Part shown: positions 1 to 6,289 of the stretch, one piece after another
How the letters are laid out: the number at the start of each line of letters is the position of its first letter
Numbering within the stretch: the stretch's first letter is position 1
Assembly (NCBI GenBank): GCA_900770875.1
Contig: CAAGLV010000165.1
Coordinates: 1-19,421, forward strand
DNA length: 19,421 nt
Source of the DNA: Flavobacteriales bacterium
Lineage (GTDB): Bacteria > Bacteroidota > Bacteroidia > Flavobacteriales > Weeksellaceae
Reading direction: 5' to 3'
Program-made: the position numbers and the translations under genes
The notes under the pieces: model-generated
The model's database searches: none
Told to the model about the DNA's origin: nothing
The model's input: only the letters and a program-made list of their open reading frames with translations

Positions 1-50
1 TCTTCGCTCATTGCTTCCGCAATTACTTCTCTAAAAGTTTTTATAGCCAT
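1..50 (-). CDS. pdhB: Start of probable pyruvate dehydrogenase E1 beta subunit (partial)
   Basis: Only the first 16 complete codons are inside the window. Read leftward from ATG at 50 they give MAIKTFREVIAEAMSEE (last residue partly outside). The pattern xxTFREVIAEAMSEE is how the E1 beta subunit of pyruvate / branched-chain 2-oxoacid dehydrogenase begins in flavobacteria (from memory of the family: FREAI/VxxAMSEEM). The enzyme would form the E1 heterotetramer with an alpha subunit and use thiamine diphosphate to decarboxylate pyruvate in the cytoplasm. A TACATTTG box sits about 38 bases upstream on the same strand. The fragment is too short to exclude a related 2-oxoacid dehydrogenase beta subunit. 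Confidence 0.6.
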   Translation of the reverse strand, partial: MAIKTFREVIAEAMSE

Positions 51-87
51 TATGATTTTGATTTCGTTACTTAATTTTTTCCTAAAG

Positions 88-95
88 CAAATGTA
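88..95 (-). promoter_or_regulatory. Putative -7 promoter box (TACATTTG) for the E1-beta-like gene
   Basis: Read on the minus strand this is TACATTTG, an exact match to the Bacteroidota -7 consensus TAnnTTTG, 38 bases before the ATG at 50. No clear TTG -33 element is seen at the expected distance. Confidence 0.45.
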
Positions 96-149
96 ATAAA
101 AAAGTTAGGATTTTTTTTTATACCACTTTAATAATCCATAATTATTAAT

Positions 150-185
150 AAACGATTAGCATAAATGATGCTATTTTAATCGTTT
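150..185. repeat. Imperfect inverted repeat between the divergent pdhB-like and btuB promoters
   Basis: The arms AAACGAT+TAGCAT (150-162) and ATGCTA+ATCGTTT (168-173 and 179-185) pair with a 5-nt loop and a one-sided 5-nt bulge (174-178). It lies upstream of the btuB -7 box, so it is not in the riboswitch transcript. It could be an operator or a leftover terminator. It shares the ATTAGCAT core with the larger inverted repeat at 6167-6213. Confidence 0.5.
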
Positions 186-211
186 TAAATAAATTCCTAA
201 TATTTTATTTA

Positions 212-219
212 TATATTTG
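212..219 (+). promoter_or_regulatory. Putative -7 promoter box (TATATTTG) of the B12 operon
   Basis: TATATTTG matches TAnnTTTG exactly. It would start transcription around 225-227, which coincides with the first base of the P1 helix of the cobalamin aptamer. That agreement supports the call, although no clear -33 TTG is visible. Confidence 0.6.
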
Positions 220-223
220 GTGC

Positions 224-425
224 TGATGGTGCTCTAATATTTTTAGAGTTAAAAGGGAATTTGGTTAAAATCCAAAACTGTCCCCGCAACTGTAAGTTTT
301 ATAAATATTCTTTAACTACATGCCACTGTTTTATTAAAAAATGGGAAGGCTTAAAGAATAAAAACAAGTCAGGAAACCTGCCATCAATTAACCTTAAAAG
401 AGAATCACTTTCGGGGAGAAAGGTG
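224..425 (+). promoter_or_regulatory. Cobalamin (vitamin B12) riboswitch, class I, with kissing-loop expression platform
   Basis: All landmarks of the cobalamin aptamer are present in order. P1 5' arm TGATGG is at 224-229; AAAAGGGAA starts at 251; TCCCCGCAACTGTAA spans 281-295; GCCACTG is at 322-328; GGGAAGGC is at 343-350; the B12 box AAGTCAGGAAACCTGCC is at 366-382; the P1 3' arm CCATCA is at 381-386. After the aptamer comes a hairpin, CACTTTC (406-412) / GAAAGGTG (418-425). Its loop region CGGGGA (412-417) is perfectly complementary to TCCCCG (281-286) in L5, the L5-L13 kissing loop known from class-I cobalamin riboswitches. The 3' arm holds GAAAGG, the only Shine-Dalgarno-like sequence before the ATG at 435. 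Control of translation initiation is therefore the simplest model: B12 binding stabilises the kissing loop, the purine tract is masked and uptake genes go off. Confidence 0.95.
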
Positions 426-434
426 CTATTATTT

Positions 435-2234
435 ATGAAAAAACAACTTGTATTATTCGCGTTAATTTCGTGCTATAGTTATGGTCAGTCCGATTCGATA
501 CAATTGGACGAAGTTACGATTAATGATTCCTTTTTAAAAAATCATTACAAAAGTCAATCTCAACTATTTATTAGCGATAGTATATTATTTAAAAATCAGC
601 CTTCGTTAAGCAAAGTTTTGCAATTTGAATCGCCAATTTACATCAAAGAAAATGGATTAGGCATGGTTTCTTCGCCTTCGTTTAGAGGAACGACAGCATC
701 GCAAACGGCTGTAATTTGGAACGGAATTAACATTAATTCGGCTATTAATGGACAAGCCGATTTTTCTACAATCAATGCCAAATCATACGATGCCCTTATT
801 ATTAAACCAGGCGGAGGAAGTATTGCTTACGGAACCGGCGCCATTGGAGGAAGCGTGCATTTGTTAGACGAATTTAAATATGATAATCAAACTTCGCATC
901 AAATTGATGCTGGTTACGGTAGCTATAACTCGTACCATGCCGGCTACCAATTTAGATATTCGAAAAAAAATATAACCACTTCTGTTGGCTACAATCGATT
1001 TCAGTCGGATAATGATTATCAAATTGATAATTATTTAGAAAAAAATCGAAACGGAAAATATTATTTTAATACTATTGATGCCAATTTTGGGGTTAAACTT
1101 AAACAAAACGAATTACGTTTATATTCGCAATTTAACTTTGGTAAACGCCACTTTAGTTTAACCGATTTGTACGAAATGCCTACTTATTATGATAATCAAG
1201 ATTATCGTATTATGGGGCAATGGCTAATGAATAAAAATCGTTTTAAATCTGATTTGAAATTAGCGTATACGTATGAAGGAAATCAATATTTTCCGAATAA
1301 AAAATCATCTAATTCTCAGGATTTAGAAGTAAACAATTGGATTACAAAATATTTATTAAGCTACCAAATTTCGCCTAAACAACAACTTAGCTTTTTAGCA
1401 GAAAATAGTTACAGTAAAGGCGATGGAACAAACATCAAAAAATCGGACCGAAATAATTTTGGTTTAGGATTAATTTATAAACATTCGGTTACCAAACAAT
1501 TGGATTACGAAGCGAGTATCAGACAAGATTATTCTTCGGTTTATAAAGTACCATTTACTTATGCTTTAGGAGTTAATTACAAACCAATCGATTTTTATCA
1601 ACTTCGATTTAATTTATCTCGAAATTATCGCATTCCAACTTTCAACGATTTATTTTGGCAAACTGGTGGCAATCCTAATTTAAAAGCCGAAAAAGCCTTT
1701 CAATTAGAATTAGGAAACGATTTTAAATATAACCAATTGGCTATCCAAACCAATCTTTTTTACAACGATATAAAAGATATGATACAATGGATACCAAGTA
1801 ACAACTCGTCGCTTTGGACACCTGTTAACAACGCACATGTAAAAACGTATGGAGCCGAATTTATTGGAAGTTACACTTGGAATCATTTTAATTTTAAAGC
1901 CATTTATAGTTATACCGAAGCGATTAATCAACAAACTGATAAAACATTAATTTATGTTCCTAAGAACAAAATAAATCTGAATGTGAATTACACTTGGAAA
2001 AATTGGAATATTTATTTACAAAATCGTTGGGTAGATCAGGTTTATGTGCAAACCGACAACCAAAAAACAATACCAAGTTATTGGACATCTAATCTTGGTT
2101 TAGGTTATCAAATTAATACAAAAATCAACACCAATTTTTCAATCAATAATTTATTTAATCAACAATACCAAAGTGTAGAAAATCGTTTTATGCCTGGTAT
2201 TAATTATAACTTATCAATCCAAATAAAATTATGA
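435..2234 (+). CDS. btuB: TonB-dependent vitamin B12 outer membrane receptor, BtuB-like
   Basis: This 599-aa protein is a TonB-dependent outer membrane transporter, close in length to E. coli BtuB (614 aa). Residues 1-18 form a signal peptide ending YSYGQ. A TonB-box-like segment (IQLDEVTIN, 22-30) follows, then a plug domain at about 45-148 with RGTTASQTAVIWNGI and GTGAIGGSVHLL signatures. The remainder consists of alternating aromatic strands of a beta-barrel ending in SIQIKL. The reading frame is open upstream to an ATG at 261, but that stretch encodes the riboswitch aptamer. The start is placed at 435, just after the P13 hairpin and in front of a proper signal peptide. The cobalamin riboswitch upstream assigns the likely substrate to a corrinoid. 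It overlaps the next gene by ATGA, implying one transcript and translational coupling. Cobinamide or another corrinoid is possible instead of B12. Confidence 0.88.
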   Translation: MKKQLVLFALISCYSYGQSDSIQLDEVTINDSFLKNHYKSQSQLFISDSILFKNQPSLSKVLQFESPIYIKENGLGMVSSPSFRGTTASQTAVIWNGININSAINGQADFSTINAKSYDALIIKPGGGSIAYGTGAIGGSVHLLDEFKYDNQTSHQIDAGYGSYNSYHAGYQFRYSKKNITTSVGYNRFQSDNDYQIDNYLEKNRNGKYYFNTIDANFGVKLKQNELRLYSQFNFGKRHFSLTDLYEMPTYYDNQDYRIMGQWLMNKNRFKSDLKLAYTYEGNQYFPNKKSSNSQDLEVNNWITKYLLSYQISPKQQLSFLAENSYSKGDGTNIKKSDRNNFGLGLIYKHSVTKQLDYEASIRQDYSSVYKVPFTYALGVNYKPIDFYQLRFNLSRNYRIPTFNDLFWQTGGNPNLKAEKAFQLELGNDFKYNQLAIQTNLFYNDIKDMIQWIPSNNSSLWTPVNNAHVKTYGAEFIGSYTWNHFNFKAIYSYTEAINQQTDKTLIYVPKNKINLNVNYTWKNWNIYLQNRWVDQVYVQTDNQKTIPSYWTSNLGLGYQINTKINTNFSINNLFNQQYQSVENRFMPGINYNLSIQIKL

Positions 2235-3286
2235 GAAACTTTAAACAATTAATTGCTGTAATTGCAATTTCTTCTTTCGGATTAACTGCTTGTACCAATA
2301 GCGACGATTCTGACAAAACAACGTTTAACGACCAGTACAGAAACGGAATTCTTGTGTTGAACGAAGGTGCATATGGACGCAGCAATGCAAGCATTACTTT
2401 TTATAAAGATGGTGTTGCATCACAAAATATTTTTAACGCTGCTAATCCAACAAAAACAATTGGTAATGTTGCACAAGATATTCTTGTAAAAGAAGGAAAG
2501 GCTTACATTGTTGTAAATGGATCTAACAAAATAGAAATTGCAGATGCTTCTACTTTTGTTTCAGAAGCTACAATTACATCCGAATTAAGTAATCCTCGTT
2601 ACATTGCCATCGACGAACAGAATATTTATGTTTCGAACTGGGGAGATCCTTCTGTTTCTACAGATGATTACATTGCTGTTTTTCGTCGTTCAGATAATGC
2701 CTTAGTAAATAAAATTAGTGTTAAAGAAGGCCCAGATCGTATACTAATTAACAACAATAAATTAGTTATTGCACATTCGGGAGGATGGAATAATGGAAAT
2801 TCGGTAACTATTTACAATACCCGAAATAACGAAATTAAAAACTTAACAGTTGGTGATATTCCCAATGATTTAGTTATTACAAATAACGAAGCTTATGTTT
2901 TATGCGCAGGTATAACTTATGGTGGAGACGAAACTGGTGGAAAATTGGTTAAAATTAATTTAAACAATAACGAAATTGCTCAAACTTTAAATTTTAACAC
3001 CAATCAACATCCAAACTATATTGCCGTTAATAACAACGAGATTTATTATACATTAAATAAAGCCGTTTATAAAACAACACCAAATGCAACTGCATTGCCA
3101 GAAAATGCATTATTTACAACAAATGTTACAAGTTTATACGGATTTAACATTACAAACAATGCCATTTATGTAGCCGATGCTAAAGATTTTGCTTCGAACG
3201 GAGAAGTTAAACATTACAGTTTAACAGGAAGCTTATTAGGATCATTTGCAACAGGAATTGGACCAAATAAAATTATATTTAATTAA
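2231..3286 (+). CDS. btuG: BtuG-like surface lipoprotein (DUF5074/YncE-type beta-propeller), B12 capture
   Basis: The protein has 351 aa with a lipoprotein signal peptide and lipobox LTAC (Cys21). The residues after the cysteine, TNSDDSD, fit the acidic lipoprotein export signal that sends lipoproteins to the cell surface in Bacteroidota. The start of the mature domain, ILVLNEGAYGRSNASITFYK (about 40-59), is the signature I associate with DUF5074 proteins. The rest shows repeated propeller-like units (NPRYIAID..IYVSNW, PNDLVIT..AYVLCAG, HPNYIAV..IYYTLN, YGFNIT..IYVADA). In Bacteroides the DUF5074 protein BtuG is a surface lipoprotein that binds cobalamin very tightly and caps BtuB. Here the gene overlaps a BtuB-like receptor by four bases under a cobalamin riboswitch, so the same role is inferred. 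The family is identified from memory; a corrinoid-independent ligand cannot be excluded. Confidence 0.72.
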   Translation: MRNFKQLIAVIAISSFGLTACTNSDDSDKTTFNDQYRNGILVLNEGAYGRSNASITFYKDGVASQNIFNAANPTKTIGNVAQDILVKEGKAYIVVNGSNKIEIADASTFVSEATITSELSNPRYIAIDEQNIYVSNWGDPSVSTDDYIAVFRRSDNALVNKISVKEGPDRILINNNKLVIAHSGGWNNGNSVTIYNTRNNEIKNLTVGDIPNDLVITNNEAYVLCAGITYGGDETGGKLVKINLNNNEIAQTLNFNTNQHPNYIAVNNNEIYYTLNKAVYKTTPNATALPENALFTTNVTSLYGFNITNNAIYVADAKDFASNGEVKHYSLTGSLLGSFATGIGPNKIIFN

Positions 3287-3297
3287 GATTTAAAATC

Positions 3298-3329
3298 AAA
3301 AAAACCGAAGCTTAAGCTTCGGTTTTTTT
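3298..3329. terminator. Bidirectional terminator between btuG-like and EamA genes
   Basis: This is a perfect 32-bp palindrome with arms AAAAAAACCGAAGCTT and AAGCTTCGGTTTTTTT, giving a GC-containing stem and a T-run on both strands. It sits between convergent genes. The stop codon of the leftward EamA gene (3312-3314) lies at the centre of the palindrome, so the last codons of that gene are part of the stem. Confidence 0.9.
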
Positions 3330-4217
3330 GATTAATTTATTTCCAAATAATTGTTTCGAGTTAAAAACAATAATCGCTAAAAATATAATACTATATCCAA
3401 TTATTTTATTGGTAGAAACTAGCTCTTTATAATAGGTTATGGCCAAAATAAAATTAACAATCGGATTAAGATAAATTAAGATTCCGGCTGTCGACGAATT
3501 AATTCCTTTTAAAGCAAAATTGTTTAAAAACATTGGGATAATCGTAAATAAAATTACAATCATCATTACCGATCTAATTAAAACTGGTTCTATAGAAATT
3601 GGACTTGCAAACATAAAAACCAAAGGCAACATTAAAATTGCTACAATTAACAATTGCATTGTTAATAAAACAAAACTATCAAAACGATTTAAACTTCGTT
3701 GTATAATAATATAAGTTGCAAAAGTTAAAGCTACAAATAAACTATACATTAAATCTGTAAAATGTCCTATCGATAATATTATACAAGCTACAACGCTCAT
3801 CATTACAGCAATCCATTTTATTTTAGATAATTTTTCTTTTAAGATAAAAAAAGCTAAAACTGTTGTAAGAATTGGACAAACTAAATACGATAATGACGCT
3901 GCTTGTACATTAATGTGATTAACTACATAAATAAAAACCAACCAATTTGACATTAAAACAATCGATCCTCCCGAAATTAAAATTGCTAATTTCTGCTGCT
4001 CTTTTTGGGGTAAATTTTTAAATAAATTAAAATCAGATTTAATTTTATTTCTTCTAAATCCAACATTAATTATTAATAAGATAAAAACGCTAACAAATAA
4101 TCTAAAAAATAAAATATCTAATGATGGATAATGTGCAATTGGTCGTAATCCGAAACTAAAAAATCCCCACAAAAAATAAGCGATTAATGCCGAGAAAATA
4201 TACTTTGATTGATTCAT
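3312..4217 (-). CDS. EamA/DMT-superfamily transporter, RarD-like
   Basis: This 301-aa integral inner-membrane protein has about ten hydrophobic segments in two homologous halves. The best family marks are SNWLVFIYVVNH...ASLSYLVCPI...FILKEKLSKIKW in the first half (about 90-140) and NNFALKGINSSTAGILIYLNPIVNF in the second. This arrangement is typical of RarD-type EamA proteins (compare RarD NWLLFI.AVN....EASLGYFINP). The substrate is unknown; DMT-family EamA members often export amino acids or metabolites. It is a single-gene unit running toward the B12 operon, sharing its terminator, with a well-formed TTTG-N18-TATTTTTG promoter upstream. Nothing links it to B12 beyond position. Confidence 0.88.
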   Translation of the reverse strand: MNQSKYIFSALIAYFLWGFFSFGLRPIAHYPSLDILFFRLFVSVFILLIINVGFRRNKIKSDFNLFKNLPQKEQQKLAILISGGSIVLMSNWLVFIYVVNHINVQAASLSYLVCPILTTVLAFFILKEKLSKIKWIAVMMSVVACIILSIGHFTDLMYSLFVALTFATYIIIQRSLNRFDSFVLLTMQLLIVAILMLPLVFMFASPISIEPVLIRSVMMIVILFTIIPMFLNNFALKGINSSTAGILIYLNPIVNFILAITYYKELVSTNKIIGYSIIFLAIIVFNSKQLFGNKLIKKTEA

Positions 4218-4252
4218 ATCATTAATTGATCAACTAAATTTAATTTAAAAAT

Positions 4253-4282
4253 CAAAAATACACGGATTTATAGCAATCCAAA
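4253..4282 (-). promoter_or_regulatory. Promoter of the EamA gene (TTTG-N18-TATTTTTG)
   Basis: On the minus strand TTTG (4282-4279) is followed after 18 bases by TATTTTTG (4260-4253), matching both the -33 and -7 elements of Bacteroidota housekeeping promoters. The start codon at 4217 is about 35 bases further on. It is the best-formed promoter I found in the window. Confidence 0.65.
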
Positions 4283-4292
4283 CGAAGTTCTT

Positions 4293-4300
4293 TACCTTTG
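4293..4300 (+). promoter_or_regulatory. Putative -7 box (TACCTTTG) of the tadA operon
   Basis: TACCTTTG matches TAnnTTTG exactly and lies 17 bases before the tadA ATG, giving a leader of only about ten bases. It is arranged back to back with the EamA promoter at 4253-4282. A -33 TTG is not obvious. Confidence 0.5.
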
Positions 4301-4317
4301 TTTAAAATTAAATTAAG

Positions 4318-4758
4318 ATGGCTGATTTATTTTCGGACGAATATTTTATGCAAATTGCACTAAACGAAGCTGCAAATGCTTACGAACGCGAAGAAATTCC
4401 GGTTGGTGCTGTTATTGTAAGCAACAATAAAATTATAGCAAAAGCACATAATTTAACCGAAACTTTAATTGATGTAACGGCTCATGCCGAAATGCAAGCA
4501 ATTACTTCGGCTGCCAATTATTTGGGCGGAAAATACCTGCAAAATTGTACACTTTATGTTACTTTAGAACCTTGCGTAATGTGCGGTGGTGCTTTGTATT
4601 GGAGCCAAATTTCGCGTGTTGTTTATGGCGCTTCGGATCCTAAACGTGGTTTTAAAGCAAAAATTGGCGAATTACATCCTAAAACCGAAGTTATCTCGGG
4701 CGTTTTAGAAGACGAATGTGGCGAAATTATGAAAGCATTTTTTCAGCGAAAAAGATAA
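4318..4758 (+). CDS. tadA: tRNA-specific adenosine deaminase TadA
   Basis: This 146-aa cytoplasmic zinc enzyme converts A34 to inosine in the wobble position of tRNA-Arg(ACG), allowing CGU/CGC/CGA decoding. The cytidine/deoxycytidylate deaminase motifs are complete: HAE at 56-58 (His56 zinc ligand, Glu58 proton shuttle) and PCVMC at 85-89 (Cys86 and Cys89 zinc ligands). TadA-typical flanks IPVGAVIV (27-34), AHNLTET (43-49) and GGALYWSQISRVVYGA (90-105) separate it from free-nucleoside deaminases. Length is normal for the family. It is the first gene of a likely three-gene unit with two small lipoproteins, the next start being 32 bases downstream. Confidence 0.95.
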   Translation: MADLFSDEYFMQIALNEAANAYEREEIPVGAVIVSNNKIIAKAHNLTETLIDVTAHAEMQAITSAANYLGGKYLQNCTLYVTLEPCVMCGGALYWSQISRVVYGASDPKRGFKAKIGELHPKTEVISGVLEDECGEIMKAFFQRKR

Positions 4759-4789
4759 AAATTGTATCTTAATAAAAATTCAAAATCAT

Positions 4790-5248
4790 ATGAGAATTCT
4801 AACCTTCTTACTTCTTCTTTTTATATTTTTTAATTGCGAATCAAAAAACAAACATCAGAATAAAGAAGAAATAACTTTAAACGATACGATTAATCCTAAA
4901 AATAAATTCGATAGCCTTATTGTTAATAATAACGAAATTTTACCTTTTAGTCATAAGGTAAATAAAATCGTTGCTTATGCGAATAAAAAAGAAGGTGAAG
5001 CTTTTAGTTTTAATTTTGATGTAACTACACAAACTAAAGCTTTTATTAAAATTATTACTGAAAATCCAACAGCAAATATTAGAATTAATCAGATAATTTA
5101 TCCTGATCAAAAAAGTGATGGACCTTTTGGTAAAGATGTAGAATTACCTCTTTATCAAGGAGGAATGTATAAAATTGTAATTGACGAAAGTTTAATGCAA
5201 GGAAATCCTTTTAATGGAAATTTTAAAATTGAAATAGAGTTAAAATAA
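4790..5248 (+). CDS. Small lipoprotein of unknown function (paralogue of the next gene)
   Basis: I do not recognise the family. The 152-aa product begins with a hydrophobic signal sequence and a lipobox-like FFNC (Cys16), then a hydrophilic lysine-rich linker. A C-terminal domain (about 60-152) ends in beta-rich sequence. That domain is clearly related to the C-terminus of the next gene product: AYANKKEGEAFSF / AKANKKVTKKAGQTNTFVF, TANIRINQI / LANLRINHI, KSDGPFGK / KGGPFSK, NPFNGNFKIEIELK / KPYEGEYTIDLQLLWK. The two genes are tandem duplicates in tadA's wake, 26 bases apart, and are probably cotranscribed. No acidic surface-export signal follows the cysteine, so a periplasm-facing anchor is more likely. 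Confidence 0.8.
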   Translation: MRILTFLLLLFIFFNCESKNKHQNKEEITLNDTINPKNKFDSLIVNNNEILPFSHKVNKIVAYANKKEGEAFSFNFDVTTQTKAFIKIITENPTANIRINQIIYPDQKSDGPFGKDVELPLYQGGMYKIVIDESLMQGNPFNGNFKIEIELK

Positions 5249-5274
5249 TTACTTTTACAACCTAATAAAATACC

Positions 5275-5871
5275 ATGAAATTTTTTCGATTTTTATTTTT
5301 AACAATTACTTGCTGCCTTGCATTTATTAGTTGCGAACAAAATGCAACACCAACAATTTATCCGACAAAAAAAGGAGTGGATCCGGCTTATGCCGATTTA
5401 TTAAATGTTAAAAAAGTGGAAGAACCAGAAATCGAATTATTTCCGTCGACGCCAAAGAAAAAGAAAATTATCCGAAAAATTATAAAAATCAAACCTAAAA
5501 AACCAATTCAACTTGTTGATAAAATTGTTCCTTTTAGTAAAGATAATACGCGCGATACTTTAAAAATCACCTACGCTAAAGCGAATAAGAAAGTAACTAA
5601 AAAAGCTGGACAAACTAACACATTTGTTTTTAATACAGACACAGCTAAAAAGGTCGCGATTAAAATTACGGCAAAAGATACATTAGCTAATCTTCGTATT
5701 AATCATATTAAAGGACCTGTGGATTCGATTAAAGGCGGACCATTTAGTAAAACTTTAATTTACGATTTACCAGCAAAAGGAAATTATAATTTCTCTGTCT
5801 CAGAAAATCCGACCAATAAAAAACCTTACGAAGGCGAATATACCATCGATTTACAATTACTTTGGAAATAG
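5275..5871 (+). CDS. Lipoprotein of unknown function, lysine-rich linker (paralogue of the previous gene)
   Basis: This 198-aa product has a signal peptide and lipobox FISC (Cys20). A proline/lysine-rich, strongly basic linker follows (about 60-80, PKKKKIIRKIIKIKPKKP), then a C-terminal beta-rich domain homologous to that of the gene before it, with conserved LRINHI and GGPFSK stretches. It is longer than its neighbour because of the linker, which might cross peptidoglycan; that is speculation. The final 69 bases of the coding region and the following terminator are repeated almost exactly at 8099-8196. Function is unknown and I assign no family name. Confidence 0.82.
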   Translation: MKFFRFLFLTITCCLAFISCEQNATPTIYPTKKGVDPAYADLLNVKKVEEPEIELFPSTPKKKKIIRKIIKIKPKKPIQLVDKIVPFSKDNTRDTLKITYAKANKKVTKKAGQTNTFVFNTDTAKKVAIKITAKDTLANLRINHIKGPVDSIKGGPFSKTLIYDLPAKGNYNFSVSENPTNKKPYEGEYTIDLQLLWK

Positions 5872-5900
5872 AAAAAGGAGCTTAAAAGCTCCTTTTTTAT
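5803..5900. repeat. 98-bp direct repeat, copy 1 (3' end of lipoprotein gene plus terminator)
   Basis: Base-by-base comparison with 8099-8196 shows 97 of 98 identical positions, the exception being G at 5811 against A at 8107. The copies are in the same orientation, 2296 bp apart. This copy is the intact 3' end of the 198-aa lipoprotein gene, its stop codon and its hairpin terminator. Similarity ends sharply just past the terminator. Confidence 0.97.
5872..5897. terminator. Hairpin terminator after the lipoprotein genes
   Basis: Arms AAAAAGGAGCTT (5872-5883) and AAGCTCCTTTTT (5886-5897) with a 2-nt loop form a strong stem with a T-run, directly after the TAG at 5869-5871. The stop codon of the leftward small ORF (5897-5899) overlaps its right edge, so it may serve both strands. 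Confidence 0.9.
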
Positions 5901-6097
5901 GATTTAATATTTCTATTTTTAAAACCAATAATATCGTTTAAATATAAATTGATAAGCACTAATCCTAAAGCTATAAAATTAATTACCTGTTTATTTTCAA
6001 AATCTAAATAATAGGTATTAAAAAATACAATAGCAATTCCTATCCAAATTCCTTTTTTAGATAAATAAACCGATTGTAATTTTTTAAAGTAATTCAT
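5897..6097 (-). CDS. Small two-helix membrane protein, hypothetical
   Basis: This 66-aa ORF encodes a basic N-terminus (MNYFKKLQSVYLSKK), a hydrophobic helix at about 16-31, a short polar turn and a second helix at about 37-54. It finishes with a basic tail, fitting a small inner-membrane protein with both ends in the cytoplasm. I recognise no family. It lies inside the segment bracketed by the 98-bp repeats, and its stop codon falls inside copy 1 next to the terminator. No promoter match was found upstream. It could be a chance ORF in AT-rich DNA; the sensible membrane topology argues moderately for it. Confidence 0.5.
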   Translation of the reverse strand: MNYFKKLQSVYLSKKGIWIGIAIVFFNTYYLDFENKQVINFIALGLVLINLYLNDIIGFKNRNIKS

Positions 6098-6166
6098 ATT
6101 TTTAAATTAAGTGTTCTATATTAAAATTACAAAAAACCATACAACTAGTATACTATATTTTATATG

Positions 6167-6213
6167 CAATTACAAATGCTAATTAATGATTAATTAGCAT
6201 TTTATAGTAATTG
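6167..6213. repeat. 47-bp imperfect inverted repeat (14-bp perfect core)
   Basis: The core is AAATGCTAATTAAT (6174-6187), one central G, then ATTAATTAGCATTT (6189-6202), a perfect 14-bp inverted repeat. Outside it CAATTAC (6167-6173) pairs with GTAATTG (6207-6213), with TATA (6204-6206 region) left unpaired on one side. It lies between two leftward genes and has no GC-rich stem or long T-run, so it is a poor intrinsic terminator. A protein-binding site or mobile-element remnant is possible. Confidence 0.75.
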
Positions 6214-6254
6214 TCCCATCCTAAAATAAGTTGACACCAAATCAACTTATCCTG
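6211..6254. other. Hairpin with possible insertion-sequence-end remnant
   Basis: ATAAGTTGA (6226-6234) and TCAACTTAT (6242-6250) form a perfect 9-bp hairpin with a 7-nt loop, starting about 40 bases after the stop codon of the leftward 538-aa gene. The T-run on that strand is short, so it may be a weak terminator. The leading sequence TGTCCCATCCTAAAATAAG reminds me of IS3-family terminal repeats in flavobacteria, but no transposase or second end is visible. The identification rests on memory only. Confidence 0.4.
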
Positions 6255-6289
6255 AAAAAAACGGATTTAAAAAATTGGTCGATATATAC

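Noticed and set aside
1710..1934. Leftward open frame of 74 codons
   Set aside because: It lies wholly inside btuB on the opposite strand and has no recognisable features.
2200..2394. Leftward open frame of 64 codons over the btuB/btuG junction
   Set aside because: Antisense to the signal peptide region of the BtuG-like gene; the overlap is explained by the ATGA coupling of two real genes.
3520..3714. Rightward open frame of 64 codons
   Set aside because: Antisense to the EamA transporter; its Ile/Lys-rich translation reflects the hydrophobic gene on the other strand.
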